Positions 17,920-27,800 of a stretch of DNA of 64,000 nucleotides are shown here, one piece after another (the first letter of the stretch is position 1; every line of letters begins with the position of its first letter). A model generated the notes under the pieces. That model worked only from the letters and a program-made list of their open reading frames with translations. It was not told where the DNA came from and searched no databases. Source of the DNA: Caldilineaceae bacterium (GTDB taxonomy: Bacteria > Chloroflexota > Anaerolineae > Caldilineales > Caldilineaceae); the NCBI GenBank assembly GCA_020634755.1, contig JACKBC010000013.1:1-64000 (forward strand), given 5' to 3'. The position numbers and the translations under genes are program-made.

Positions 17920-18183
17920 TCGGGCTTGAATGAGCCACGGCGGCAGAGGACGACGTAGGGCCAGTTTTCCACTCTGCTCAGCTCCCAGCCGCCTGCAACG
18001 ACCAGAATCGACGTACGCCTTTATTCTTGCCAGGAATTCGAGCGCGCACGTCGTGTGGAATATACATGATCGGGCAACGGGTGAGTCTGAATGGACCAGA
18101 TGATGATCTGCACCTGTTTGGGCTGGTGTTGATTGGACAGCCTAAATGGCGTAACGGGATGGCGTTTAAGGTGGTTAAAATGA

Positions 18184-19401
18184 TTGGGAGGTATTCCACG
18201 TACCCGATGCGCCGAAGCCTGGGAACCGCTGCACGAGCTGGGGAATGCCAATGCCGAACTGTGGCACATTGCGCGCGCGGTGGCCATTTTTTGCTTGGCC
18301 TTCCTGTTGATCACCAGCACCGCCAGCACGCCGGAATTGGACGTGCGCATCATCGCCCGCACCGGCATTGAAGCCGCGCTCGCCCTGGAAGAAGCGGCCT
18401 GGCAAGCGGATGACAAAGCGCTCTACGACACGCTCGTCGATGAGGGGATTGAGCTGCGTTGGATCAACGACTGGCGCGATCTGTGGCGATTGGAGCTCAA
18501 CCGCCGGCAGGATTTTGGCGCCAGCCTGAGCAGCATTGAGCCGGTGGGGGATCTGTTTGAAGCGCGGGTCACCATTGCGCGCCCGTCGGTGGATTGGTGG
18601 CGGTCCAGCCCGTACGTAGAGCGGCGTTTTTATCGACAAACGGCCCATGGTTGGGTCCGCACGTTGCCCGCGCAATCTTTCTGGGGCGTCGAGCAGACGC
18701 AGGAAACCGCGCACATTATCTTTACATTTATGACGCGCGATGCCCTCAATGTGGCGCCCATTATGGCCCAAGTCGAGCAGATTTACGTAGAATCACGCCG
18801 GGCATTCGGCTTGAGACCGCCCTCCACGACACAGAAGCTGCACATTACCGTGACGCCAGAGATGATCCGCCGCTGGTATTACAACCGCAACCAAGTGTTA
18901 ATCACCTCGCCCATTGTTTCCAAAACGCCGGTAGAGTTAAGCGAAGCCGAATTTCTCAAGCAAACCCTGGCCGATCTGCTGGTCTATCGCGCCATTGAGA
19001 ATGCCAGCGTCAACAATCAAGCCAATTTTTATCGCTGGGGAATGATGATTTGGGGGCTCAGCGGCTGGCTGCGCACCGATCTGGTGGGGGACCGCTCGCC
19101 TTGGGATCGGCAGGCCAATGGGCATTTTCGCCAACTGGTGACGCTGCCCTTAAAGCTGGAAGCGGTGAGCGACTGGCAGGGTGATGAACCACCCACCCGC
19201 GAGCGGCTCATGGCCCAATACGAAGCCGCTGAATCCATTGTGGACTATATTGTTGCCACCTATGGCCGCGAACAATTGCCGGCTCTCTTAGACGCGCTCA
19301 GTGAATATACCCAGTGGGATACGGTGATTGCGGAACTGTTTGGCGTGTCGCGGGCCGAATTTGAGGCGGGCTGGAATCGGCACATTGCGCAATATTATTG
19401 A
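18184..19401 (+). CDS. Hypothetical protein, single TM, basic-peptidase-like C-terminus
   Basis: Not firmly recognised. About 405 residues in the open frame from a TTG at 18184. One TM segment lies near residues 28-46 (ARAVAIFCLAFLLITS), followed by an NTF2/peptidase-MA-like exported part: RRAFGLRPPSTTQKLHITVTPE, ESIVDYIVATYGREQLPALL, and a C-terminal GVSRAEFEAGWNRHIAQYY. The C-terminal pattern is shared with Chloroflexota proteins annotated as peptidase MA family, but no HEXXH zinc motif is visible, so it is not shown to be a peptidase. The true start is unclear: a protein-like stretch in the +2 frame upstream (18027-18190) may be its frameshifted N-terminus. Confidence 0.6.
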   Translation: MGGIPRTRCAEAWEPLHELGNANAELWHIARAVAIFCLAFLLITSTASTPELDVRIIARTGIEAALALEEAAWQADDKALYDTLVDEGIELRWINDWRDLWRLELNRRQDFGASLSSIEPVGDLFEARVTIARPSVDWWRSSPYVERRFYRQTAHGWVRTLPAQSFWGVEQTQETAHIIFTFMTRDALNVAPIMAQVEQIYVESRRAFGLRPPSTTQKLHITVTPEMIRRWYYNRNQVLITSPIVSKTPVELSEAEFLKQTLADLLVYRAIENASVNNQANFYRWGMMIWGLSGWLRTDLVGDRSPWDRQANGHFRQLVTLPLKLEAVSDWQGDEPPTRERLMAQYEAAESIVDYIVATYGREQLPALLDALSEYTQWDTVIAELFGVSRAEFEAGWNRHIAQYY

Positions 19402-19402
19402 C

Positions 19403-20572
19403 CTACCCCGGCCCATCGCCCCAATCCGGCACGTTCAGCAGCTCGCCATCCCGCAGGGCGGATTTATGCGCCATGACGCCGGCGGCCATGTAGCGCACGG
19501 CTTCCCAGGCGTGGATGGCCGGGGCGCGGTCGTGGGCAATGGCATCTACAAACTCGTGAACCAGATAGGCGTGCGAGCCGCCGTGTCCGCCATAGAAATC
19601 AGAGTTGGGGTTGATGCTGCGGAACGCCTCCTCCACCTCTGGCGGCAGCGGATCCCGCATCTCGTCCACCGTCAGCGGCGTGGCGTTGGCGCGGTCCACC
19701 CAGCTATTTTCGCGGAAAGTGCCTTCCGTGCCAAAGATGCGAAAAATCTCCGTATCCTTATGGCCCACCTGCCGAAATTCGCAAATGCGCATGGTGGCGC
19801 CATTGCTCATTTGAAAGAGCGCCGTTTCATTGCTAAATTCATTGCCAAAATAGGCATCGGGCCGTGGGGGCCGAAAGCCCCACGCGCTCACTTTGAGCGC
19901 GTGCGCCTGCATGATGTGCATGGGGCCGCTGGTCGAATGCGTGGGGTAGTGCATGGGGCCGCCACCCAAGTCGCGTCCACCGGAGCGCTGAACTTGCGCC
20001 GCCCATTCCTGACCGGCCTGGCTGGCCAGCCGCCGCCGCCGCACCTCGCGCAGATTGGCGCCCACCGAATCCACATCGTGCAGGTATTCCCCTTCGGCAT
20101 AGACAAAGTGGCCAAACGCCTCCGCCGCGGCCTGCCGGCGGCAATACATGGTCTGCGGTCGATAGCAGGTGGTTTCGCCCAGCATATAGTGCAGACCGCT
20201 GCGGCCACACGTCTCCACAAGCTTGTCACACCAATCCAGAATCTCATCACCATCGGGGAGCGACACCACCGGCACCGCGCTATAAACGTGTTTGCCTGCC
20301 TGCATGGCCTGCACCGCCTGTTCGGCGTGTAGCCACGGCTGCGTGATGATGGCCAGCGCATCTACCTGGCTGCGGCAGATCTCATCCAGCGATGTGTAAG
20401 CATCGTCGGCGCTGAACTTGTCCTGAAACGAGGGCTTGTTGGCAAATCTGGCCACGCGCTCCGGCTCGCGGTCGCACAGCGCGATCCGGTTTACCAGGGG
20501 GTGCGCCTTAAAAAGCTCGGCAAAGGTTGAGCCAAAACTGCCTAGACCGACGAGACCGATGGAGATGCCCAT
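19403..20572 (-). CDS. Gfo/Idh/MocA family NAD(P)-dependent oxidoreductase
   Basis: Oxidoreductase of 389 residues acting on a sugar, inositol or related polyol (family knowledge; substrate unknown). The start at 20572 (MGISIGLVGLGSFGSTF) gives the Rossmann GxGxxG at the very N-terminus; the longer open frame upstream only reads through an intercistronic repeat. The second family motif is AGKHVYSAVPV (EKP-like position, here with SAVP), then a C-terminal beta-sheet domain. It is the last gene of a minus-strand operon after the FAH-like and HpcH-like genes. Its stop lies 1 nt from the convergent upstream gene's stop. Confidence 0.9.
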   Translation of the reverse strand: MGISIGLVGLGSFGSTFAELFKAHPLVNRIALCDREPERVARFANKPSFQDKFSADDAYTSLDEICRSQVDALAIITQPWLHAEQAVQAMQAGKHVYSAVPVVSLPDGDEILDWCDKLVETCGRSGLHYMLGETTCYRPQTMYCRRQAAAEAFGHFVYAEGEYLHDVDSVGANLREVRRRRLASQAGQEWAAQVQRSGGRDLGGGPMHYPTHSTSGPMHIMQAHALKVSAWGFRPPRPDAYFGNEFSNETALFQMSNGATMRICEFRQVGHKDTEIFRIFGTEGTFRENSWVDRANATPLTVDEMRDPLPPEVEEAFRSINPNSDFYGGHGGSHAYLVHEFVDAIAHDRAPAIHAWEAVRYMAAGVMAHKSALRDGELLNVPDWGDGPG

Positions 20573-20596
20573 GTGTTGTGTGTCCTTTCGGATCAG

Positions 20597-20665
20597 GGGG
20601 GGGTGAGGGAGTAGAGGAGTAGAGGAGTAGAGGAGTAGAGATTCTCTACTCCTCCACTCCTCTAC
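20597..20665 (-). repeat. Intercistronic inverted repeat of 8-nt words (locus 4)
   Basis: GGGAGTAG AGGAGTAG AGGAGTAG AGGAGTAG AG is followed by ATT and CTCTACTC CTCCACTC CTCTACTA. This is a perfect 8-nt period in both arms and near-perfect pairing. It separates the aldolase gene from the oxidoreductase gene in the minus-strand operon. Confidence 0.8.
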
Positions 20666-20672
20666 TAGTTTT

Positions 20673-21446
20673 CTAAACGCCGCCCGGATTCGCCCGCAAA
20701 GTCGCAATATGCTCCTTCACTGCGCTCACCCCAAACCCAATGGGGCTGCCCACGTTGAGGAAGCGATAGCCCCAGCGATACTTTTGCTGAATTTCCGATA
20801 CGTCGCCCAGCGTTGTGCCAATCACGACGCCAGAGCCGGCCAGCCGTTTGGGAATATCTTCCATCATCGTCTGCACTTCTGCGCACTGCATATCGGTGAT
20901 TTTGCCCACCGAGGCGGACATATCCATGGGACCAACCAGCAGCACGTCGATGCCGGGGACGGCCGCAATGGCGTCCAGGTTTTCATAGGCCTGCACGCTT
21001 TCGATCTGCACAATCAGCACGGTTTCGTCGTTGGCCGTGCGGATCACGTTCATCCAATCTTCACCGGCCACCTGGGGCCAATTGGGCGAAACGCCGCGCT
21101 GGCCCATGGGTGGATAGTAGGCATATTGCACGGCGCGTGCGGCTTCTTCCGCCGTGTTGACCTGTGGCACCATGACGGCCACGGCGCCCACGTCAAATGC
21201 CTTTTTAATCAGGTGCGGGTCGTTCCAGGCCACGCGGATCATGGGCGCCACGCCATGATGCCGCGCCAACACCGGAATGGCATCGAGCGACTCGGTGCCA
21301 TAGGGGGAATGTTCAAGGTCAATCCATAGGAAGTCGACGCCGGTCTGGCAAGACATCACGACCAAGCTGGCAGACGGAAAGGGAATGGCGGTGCCAAGCA
21401 CCAGTTCGCCGGCTTTGAGTTTCTGCTTGAGAGGATTCGGATACAT
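20673..21446 (-). CDS. HpcH/HpaI family aldolase/citrate lyase
   Basis: Class II, metal-dependent pyruvate aldolase family protein of 257 residues. It is related to 2,4-dihydroxyhept-2-ene-1,7-dioate aldolase and 2-keto-3-deoxy-L-rhamnonate aldolase. Visible motifs are FLWIDLEHSPYG near residue 35, the general-base region VRVAWNDPHLIKKAFDVGA, VMVPQVNTAEEA, and the metal site QIESVQAYENL ... GIDVLLVGPMDMS. Flanked by a fumarylacetoacetase-like gene upstream and an oxidoreductase gene downstream, it probably cleaves a 2-keto-3-deoxy sugar acid, the FAH-like and Gfo/Idh enzymes providing flanking steps (inference). Confidence 0.92.
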   Translation of the reverse strand: MYPNPLKQKLKAGELVLGTAIPFPSASLVVMSCQTGVDFLWIDLEHSPYGTESLDAIPVLARHHGVAPMIRVAWNDPHLIKKAFDVGAVAVMVPQVNTAEEAARAVQYAYYPPMGQRGVSPNWPQVAGEDWMNVIRTANDETVLIVQIESVQAYENLDAIAAVPGIDVLLVGPMDMSASVGKITDMQCAEVQTMMEDIPKRLAGSGVVIGTTLGDVSEIQQKYRWGYRFLNVGSPIGFGVSAVKEHIATLRANPGGV

Positions 21447-21473
21447 GTTTTGTTCTTTCTATTTATGAAGGAA

Positions 21474-21543
21474 AAGTAGAGGAGGAAAGGCGTAGAGTCG
21501 TAGAGGTTCGGACTGTCTCCTCTACGCCTCAATTCCTCCATAT
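21474..21543 (-). repeat. Intercistronic inverted repeat of 8-nt words (locus 5)
   Basis: The left arm AAGTAGAG GAGGAAAG GCGTAGAG TCGTAGAG GTTCGGAC and right arm TGTCTCCT CTACGCCT CAATTCCT CCA are partly complementary and share an 8-nt period. It lies between the FAH-like and the aldolase genes; the words resemble those of locus 4. Confidence 0.75.
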
Positions 21544-21545
21544 AT

Positions 21546-22388
21546 TTATCGCCAATTGCGCCCCAGCGGATCGTGACACGTGACTTGCAGCGGCGCGCCC
21601 AATCCGCCAATCTCCAGGCGCACGGTGTCACCATCCTGTACGGGCGCCAGGCCGTGGTGATGCGTGCCGGTGGGGACCACATCGCCAGGTTGAAGCGGCA
21701 GCACGTTGCTCAGTTCGGCCAGCAGCTCGGGAATGTGGCGGTCCATCTCGGCCGTGGAAAAGTCATGGCGCAGCTCGTCATTGACCCACAGCTTGACGGG
21801 CAGCGCATTGGCGTTAGGCACTTCGTCCTTGGTCACCAAAAAGGGCCCCATGGGGCCAAAGGTGTGCCAAGATTTGCCCAGAAAAAAGCCGCCGGGCAGC
21901 CCGCGCGAAGAAACATCAATAAATTGCGTATAGCCAAAGACGCAATCCATGGCCGCTTCCGGCGCGACGCGGCTGGCCGTTTTGCCGATGACAATGGCCA
22001 ACTCCGGCTCAAAGTGAAAAACGCTGGCCTCGGCGGGGCAAAGCTCCACCGTCTCCAGGTGACCGATCACCGAATTGGGCGACTTGAGAAAGCCGTTGAA
22101 CTCACCGCGCTCGGGTTTGCGCGGCTCCAGATAGTTGCCCGCCATGCACATGAGCTGACCCGGACGCGGCAGCGGTGGTCGAATGCGCACGCTGGCCACG
22201 GGGACGCCGCTTTGGCCCGCCACCGCGTCGGCAATACGCGCCTGCATCTCGTCCCAGCCGGTGATGAGCATCTGCATCATCTCCTGCGGCGAGTGGTAAC
22301 CTAGCCCGGTCGTGGCCGCCGAGGCGTCCATCACCTGGTCGCCATTGAGCACGCCGAGCTTGTAATCATCAAATAGAAGCAATTTCAT
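21546..22388 (-). CDS. Fumarylacetoacetate hydrolase family protein
   Basis: Metal-dependent hydrolase/decarboxylase family enzyme of 280 residues. The start at 22388 (MKLLLFDDYKLGVL) has AGGAG about 9 nt upstream. FAH-fold residues visible are the metal ligands in FHFEPELAIVIGK, FGYTQFIDVSSRG, the GKSWHTFGPMGPFLV loop and the C-terminal PGDVVPTGTHHG ... GDTVRLEIGGLG. Members hydrolyse acylpyruvates or act on 2-keto-3-deoxy sugar acids (2,4-diketo-3-deoxy-L-rhamnonate hydrolase). Being first in an operon with an HpcH aldolase and a Gfo/Idh dehydrogenase, it fits sugar-acid catabolism. The promoter lies in the 351-bp AT-rich divergent region. Confidence 0.92.
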   Translation of the reverse strand: MKLLLFDDYKLGVLNGDQVMDASAATTGLGYHSPQEMMQMLITGWDEMQARIADAVAGQSGVPVASVRIRPPLPRPGQLMCMAGNYLEPRKPERGEFNGFLKSPNSVIGHLETVELCPAEASVFHFEPELAIVIGKTASRVAPEAAMDCVFGYTQFIDVSSRGLPGGFFLGKSWHTFGPMGPFLVTKDEVPNANALPVKLWVNDELRHDFSTAEMDRHIPELLAELSNVLPLQPGDVVPTGTHHHGLAPVQDGDTVRLEIGGLGAPLQVTCHDPLGRNWR

Positions 22389-22680
22389 GGGGAGATTTCT
22401 CCTTTGGTTCGTGTGAAATCTGGTTATTGAGGGGAGCAAACTGCTTAATTCTTGATCAAACAGATTATACAGATTTGAAAGACTTTGTCTGTACTGTGTG
22501 TTAGCTGATTTTACGAATGCTGTGATTTCACTTGCCGATGTTCGCTGTCATTGCCTTTTCGCTATTCGCCACAAGAAATCATCACACATCAAGTAATCAT
22601 TTGCATCGTGGTTTAGACATCAATCCCGCTTCACATTCGTATTGTATACCTTGCAATCTATGCGATCTGTTGATCTCTTC

Positions 22681-22689
22681 TGATATAAT
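22681..22689 (+). promoter_or_regulatory. Extended -10 promoter of the amine oxidase gene
   Basis: TGATATAAT is an extended -10 element (TG-n-TATAAT) 51 nt before the ATG at 22740. No good -35 is needed or seen. The rest of the divergent gap 22389-22680 shows no gene. Confidence 0.55.
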
Positions 22690-22739
22690 CTCTGATTCAA
22701 GGGACAAACGCAAATTATCTATCGGTTGAGAGTGTGGTT

Positions 22740-24014
22740 ATGACGCAGAATTGGGACACATTGATCATCGGCGCTGGCGCTGCAGGGTTGGCGGCTGGGC
22801 GCAAGCTATTTGACGCCGGCCAATCGATCCTGATTGTGGAGGCGCGGCCGCGCATCGGTGGGCGTATATGGACAGATGAGGCATTTGCCGATTTCCCCAT
22901 TGACCTGGGCGCTGAATTCATCCACGGTGAGGAGGCGGCGACGCACGCATTGGTGGCCGCCGCTGGCTTTGGTACGCTGGATGCACCGCGCAAGAAGAAG
23001 CTGCAAATTGGCGCGGACGGCATCCTATATCGGGTCGACCAGCTGCCGCCGCCGCTGGCTCAAACGGTGCGGGCGCTTTTTGCCGCCTATGCTGATTTGG
23101 CACAGCAAACCTGGCGCCACCACGACCAATCGCTGGCCGATTATTTGCGCACTTGCGGTTTTGACGCCCAAGCCATTGGGCTGGCCGATGTGCTGCTGGC
23201 GCAGACCTGCTGTGCATCTATTGAGACGTTGAGTTGCGCCGACCTGGCCCGCGAAATGCGCGTCGATCACGCTGGGCAGCAGGAGTTCCACATCCGCCAA
23301 GGCTACACCGCGCTTTTGCAGCACTACAGTCGCGGTCTGCCCATTCGGCTCGATTGTCCGGTGGAGCTGGTGCGCTGGTCGACAGACGGCGTTGAAGTAG
23401 TGGCGGGCGGTGAACAGTTGCGGGCGGCGCACGGCATCGTGACGTTGCCCATTGGCGTGCTGCAAAGCGGAACCGTGCGCTTTGAACCGCCGCTGCCGCC
23501 GGCCAAAACGCACGCCATTGCGGCCTTCCGCATGGAGCCGGGGACCAAGCTCTTTTACCGTTTTGCCGAACGGCTCTGGGATGATGACCTGGTCTATGTC
23601 TGTCACACCGGTCTGGCTGCCCGCTGGTGGACGCCGGGCTATGGCCGCGCCAATGCACACGTGCTTTGTTGCTTTGTCACTGCCGACCGCGCCCGCCGAA
23701 TTGACGCCATGCCGGAAGCCGCGGCGCTGGCGTTGGGGCTGGCCGAAATTGGCTCGCTGTTGGGGCAACCAGATTTAGCCAAGGCGTGCGTGCAGGCCCA
23801 GCGCGTCTGCTGGGCGCACGAGCCGTTTACGCGCGGCGCCTATGCGCACACTCCACCCGGCGCCGCCGATGCCCGGCTGCACCTGGCGCAGCCGCTGGCT
23901 AATGTGCTCTTCTTTGCCGGCGAAGCCACCGCCCACGACACCAATCCGCAGACGGTGCATGGCGCCATTGAAAGCGGTTGGCGGGCAGCGCGTCAGGTAT
24001 TGGAACAGGGGTAA
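22740..24014 (+). CDS. Flavin monoamine oxidase family protein (FAD-dependent)
   Basis: FAD-dependent amine oxidase of 424 residues. The N-terminal dinucleotide-binding motif is TLIIGAGAAGLAAGRKL with VEARPRIGGRIWT, and FPIDLGAEFIHG is the usual flavin contact. The C-terminal FAD region reads NVLFFAGEATAHDTNPQTVHGAIESGWRAARQV, whose GEAT and AIESG are diagnostic. The family oxidises primary or polyamines, releasing aldehyde, ammonia and peroxide; the substrate is not clear. No Tat or Sec signal, so cytoplasmic. It is divergent from the FAH-like operon and shares its intergenic region. Confidence 0.92.
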   Translation: MTQNWDTLIIGAGAAGLAAGRKLFDAGQSILIVEARPRIGGRIWTDEAFADFPIDLGAEFIHGEEAATHALVAAAGFGTLDAPRKKKLQIGADGILYRVDQLPPPLAQTVRALFAAYADLAQQTWRHHDQSLADYLRTCGFDAQAIGLADVLLAQTCCASIETLSCADLAREMRVDHAGQQEFHIRQGYTALLQHYSRGLPIRLDCPVELVRWSTDGVEVVAGGEQLRAAHGIVTLPIGVLQSGTVRFEPPLPPAKTHAIAAFRMEPGTKLFYRFAERLWDDDLVYVCHTGLAARWWTPGYGRANAHVLCCFVTADRARRIDAMPEAAALALGLAEIGSLLGQPDLAKACVQAQRVCWAHEPFTRGAYAHTPPGAADARLHLAQPLANVLFFAGEATAHDTNPQTVHGAIESGWRAARQVLEQG

Positions 24015-24120
24015 TTCATAGGTTTGTACCCTCCTACGGCCTACTTTAAGGAGAAACAGCAGATTCGTGAAGAAAATTTCCCTTTCGGGGGAATATCGGA
24101 GGAAGAATTCGTATTTTAAT

Positions 24121-24205
24121 AGTAACTATACAGGTGTTCCCTGAGCTTGTCGAAGGGAGCACCGGCCTTCGACAAGCTCAGGCCTCGACTAGCTGTATAG
24201 TTACT
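24121..24205. mobile_element. 85-bp nested palindromic element
   Basis: The outer arms AGTAACTATACAG (24121-24133) and CTGTATAGTTACT (24193-24205) are perfect inverted repeats. The inner arms CCTGAGCTTGTCGAAGG (24140-24156) and CCTTCGACAAGCTCAGG (24166-24182) form a second perfect palindrome. The inner motif is a widely dispersed environmental-bacterial repeat; a variant is at 57200-57218. It has the form of a MITE, but no target duplication was found. Confidence 0.7.
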
Positions 24206-24236
24206 TTTAATATTGACTTCAACAGTGGAGCGTGCA

Positions 24237-24881
24237 ATGGCTAAAAAAATGATTTCAAAAACCTTTGTGATGCTGATCGTCTTGCTGCTGCTGCCCGGGT
24301 TTGTGCCAGCGCCAAATATAACTTGTTTGGGCAAGCAGCGCGGCGATAAATGTCTGCAAAGTACAACGTTTGGCTGCCAGGCGCCCGGCGGAACGTGTCA
24401 GCATACCTCTGGCGGCGGCTTCATCGATGACCCAACCACCCCCTTCGATGAGTCGCTGATCTGTGTCTTTAAAACAGACGTAGAAGCGCCGGAAATTGCG
24501 TTTGGTGACGCCATTACGCTGGTGGGTTACTATGTGGACAAGAAGGTGGCTCACCCTGGAGAACAAATTACGGTCGAGCTGTGGTGGCAGGCCACTGACC
24601 GCGTTGAAATTGACTACACCGCCTTCGTTCATCTTGTTTCCGCTTCCCAAGTGGTATGGGCGCAGCAAGATCAGCTTCCCTTAAAAGGAGACGCGCCGAC
24701 CTCTAGCTGGCAACCTGGGCAGGTCATCCACGATTTTTTCGCGATCGAGCTTGCCGAGTCGATGCCTCCGGGAGAGTATCAAGTGGAAACGGGATTTTAT
24801 GACATTGCTACCATGCAGCGACTGCAAGTTAATGGTGAAACGAGTGATGCGGTATTGGGGCGGGTGGTGGTGGAGGATTAA
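24237..24881 (+). CDS. Small exported protein with a GT-C 'tail' beta domain
   Basis: Protein of about 214 residues. The ATG at 24237 has GGAG 6 nt upstream and is followed by a signal peptide (MAKKMISKTFVMLIVLLLLPGF). A Cys-rich segment comes next (ITCLGKQRGDKCLQST, four or five Cys within 60 residues). The C-terminal 120 residues (TLVGYYVDKKVAHPGEQITVELWWQATD ... YTAFVHLVSASQVVWAQQDQLP ... WQPGQVIHDFFAIELAESMPPGEYQV) match the beta-sandwich found repeatedly at the C-terminus of the GT-C protein at 46595-49555. A free-standing copy of that domain is unusual. Function unknown. Confidence 0.75.
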   Translation: MAKKMISKTFVMLIVLLLLPGFVPAPNITCLGKQRGDKCLQSTTFGCQAPGGTCQHTSGGGFIDDPTTPFDESLICVFKTDVEAPEIAFGDAITLVGYYVDKKVAHPGEQITVELWWQATDRVEIDYTAFVHLVSASQVVWAQQDQLPLKGDAPTSSWQPGQVIHDFFAIELAESMPPGEYQVETGFYDIATMQRLQVNGETSDAVLGRVVVED

Positions 24882-24886
24882 TCTTT

Positions 24887-27800
24887 TCAAACTTGCAACA
24901 CCTCATCCTGCAACACCTCATCCAGCACCTGCACCATAAAGTCGGCATTGGCTTTGGTGAACACAATGGGCGGTTTGAACTTGAGCACGTTGTGCAGCGG
25001 GCCGTCGGTGCTGAGGAGGATGCCCAGCTCCTTGGCGCGCTCCACAATGTAGGATGCATGATTGGGCGCCGGTTCTAGCGTTTCGCGGTCCAACACCAGC
25101 TCAATGCCAATAAACAGTCCCTTGCCGCGCACATCGCCCACCAGCGCGTATTTTTCTTTGAGCGGTTCTAGCTGGGTCAGCAGATAGTTGCCTACTTCTA
25201 GCGCATTTTGCTGCAACTCTTCCTGCTCAATCACATCCAGCACGGCCAGCCCAATGGCGCACGAGACCGGGTTGCCGCCAAAGGTGTTAAAGTATTCCAT
25301 GCCGTTGGCAAAGGCGTCGGCAATCTGCGGCGTGGTGACCACGGCGGCCAGCGGATGGCCATTGCCAATGGGCTTGCCCATGGTCACAATGTCCGGCGTC
25401 ACCCCTTGCAGCTCAAAGCCCCACATGTGGCTGCCTACGCGGCCAAAGCCCACCTGCACCTCGTCGGCAATGCAGACGCCGCCAGCGCTGCGCACCTGTC
25501 GATAGGCCTCGGCCAGATAGCCGTCAGGCAGCACAATCTGTCCGCCGCAGCCCAAGAGCGATTCGCAAATGTAGGCGGCGGGACCCCTGCCGCGCGCCTG
25601 AATTTCTGCAATGAGTTGACCCACGTGCTTCGCGTAGCCACAACCAGCCGCTTGCTCATATCCTTTGAATTGGCCGCGATAGGGATCGGGCATCAGCGCA
25701 GTGTGGACGTGCGCCGGCGCGCCCTTGCCGCCGGGCCCGGCAAATTTGTAGGGACTAATTTCGATTAAGGCTTGCGTGTTGCCATGATACGCCGCGTCCA
25801 CGGTGATGAGATCCTGCTGGTTCGTATAGGCACGGGCCAGACGCAGCGCCAGTTCATTGGCCTCGGAGCCGCTACAGACCAAAAAGCAGACGCTGAGCGG
25901 GTCGGGCAGAGTGGCCGTCAGCCGCTCCACATAATCGACCAGGTTGTCATGCAGGTAGCGCGTGTTGGTATTGAGCACGGCCATCTGTCGCTGGCCGGCG
26001 GCCACTACGTGCGGATGGGCATGGCCCACGTGGCAGACGTTGTTAACGCCATCCAGGTAGGGGCGACCCGTTTCGTCGTATAGATATTGGCCACGGCCGC
26101 GCACAATGTGCAGGTGCTGCTTATACGAAGTGCTGAGCGATTTGCCTAACTTTTGCCGCCGCGCCGCCACTAACTCCTCTTTGGTGCGGCTGGCTCTGGG
26201 AAAGCGGTCTGCTGGAATTTGCAGAATCAAGTTGGGGTCGGGGCAGAGGCTGAGCCAGACCGCACGCTGGCTGGCCGCGGCCACGCCGGGAAATTCACCC
26301 TGGCGCCCCAGCAGATCGCTGATAATCTGAAAGTGCAGGTGCGGTGGCCAATCGCCGTTGATGGGATAATCGCCAATGGTGGCAATCTGCTGTCCCTTTT
26401 GCACCGGTTGACCCGGCTGCAACCCGCTTAGCGACTCGATGCTGAGATGGCCATACAGCGTATAGAAGCGTGGCCCATTAGGCGGCTGATGTTCCAAAAT
26501 AATGGTGGGCCCATAGTCGTGAAAGTTGGCGTTGTTGGCCACGCTGTGAATCTGGCCCGCCAGCGGCGCGTACACGGGCTTTCCGGCCGGTACAAAGAGA
26601 TCGATGCCCAGATGCACGGTGCGTCGCTCGGACTCGTTGGCTGTTTCAAACAGGTCGCCAGTGTAAATAGGGCGCGCCTCGTTGTAGCGCCCAATGGCGA
26701 CGTCTGCGCTCGTCTGCGCCATGTGGGCAAAAACGCGGCGCGTAAATTCCGCCGTGTCATTGAGATCGAGATCGCTGCCCAATTCCAAGCTGCCAATACT
26801 CAAATCGAATACAACAGCGGGTGCGGACGGCAAGTCCACATCAATAACCGGGCCAAATGTCTTCCTGTTTTCGTGTAGCCAAGAGGAGGTAGTAGCGCCG
26901 GCCGGACAGGGCATCCAACCGCAGGCGTGGCGCAGAACGTAATGAGCCAGCTGGGGCGGGATCGCGCGCAGGCGCGCCAACATGGCCCATGCTGGCTTCT
27001 CGCTGATGCGCAGATATTCATTGTCTGGTTCCAGCGTTTGCTGATAGGCGCACAGGGTGACGCTGAGCGCCAACCGCATGCCGATCAGCTCCCACAGCAC
27101 GCTGACTTCGGCGGCGGTGAGGGGATAGGCGGTGTGATAGCCGCGGGTCATTTCGGCGGCCACGGCCAGCGGATCGGGCTTGTCTAGCATGGCATAGGCG
27201 GCGGTGACGGCCAGGTCGATGACGGTGTACGAGCGCACCATGTCGCCAAAGTCGATAATGCCGACACGCGGCGCGGCAAAGAGATCGCCGCTGTGGGTGG
27301 GGGAGAACTGGACAATAACGTTGTAGTCGTTGCCGTCGTTGTGGATAATGGAGCGGCGCAATTGGGGAAGGCGCGGCTGCACATGCTCTTTAAAGCGCGC
27401 CAGAAAATGGTCAATGAGCGCCCGTCGTTGGGGATCACCGATGCGCTGGATGTGATGTTGGATGACGCGGTCGGCGTTTTGCAGGTCCCAATGAAAATCG
27501 GTGGGCGCGGCGGGGTGGTCAAAGTCGGCCAGGGCCTGGTCCAGCTCACCCATAAAGTGGCCCAACGCATAGAGTAGCTCGCTTGAATGGGGCTTGACTT
27601 GGGCCAACGGTTTGCCGGCTAAATAGGTGAAGAGCCGCACCATATGCTGGTGACCGTTGGCGCCCGGCGTGGACACAATCTGCTCGCCCGTGGCGGTGCG
27701 AGCCACGCTGGGGCAGAGCTCCAGCCCGGGGGCGGTGTGGCCATTTGGGCGGGCGCGATATTGGGCAATGTGGTTGAGCGCGCTGTTTTGCAGCTCGAGC

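Noticed and set aside
17678..17938. Minus-strand open frames opposite the cupin gene
   Set aside because: Antisense shadows of the cupin coding sequence, which has intact metal-binding motifs.
24893..24930. Direct repeat TGCAACACCTCATCC at the end of the fusion gene
   Set aside because: It encodes DEVLQ twice at the C-terminus of the aminotransferase; a small in-frame coding duplication, not a separate element.
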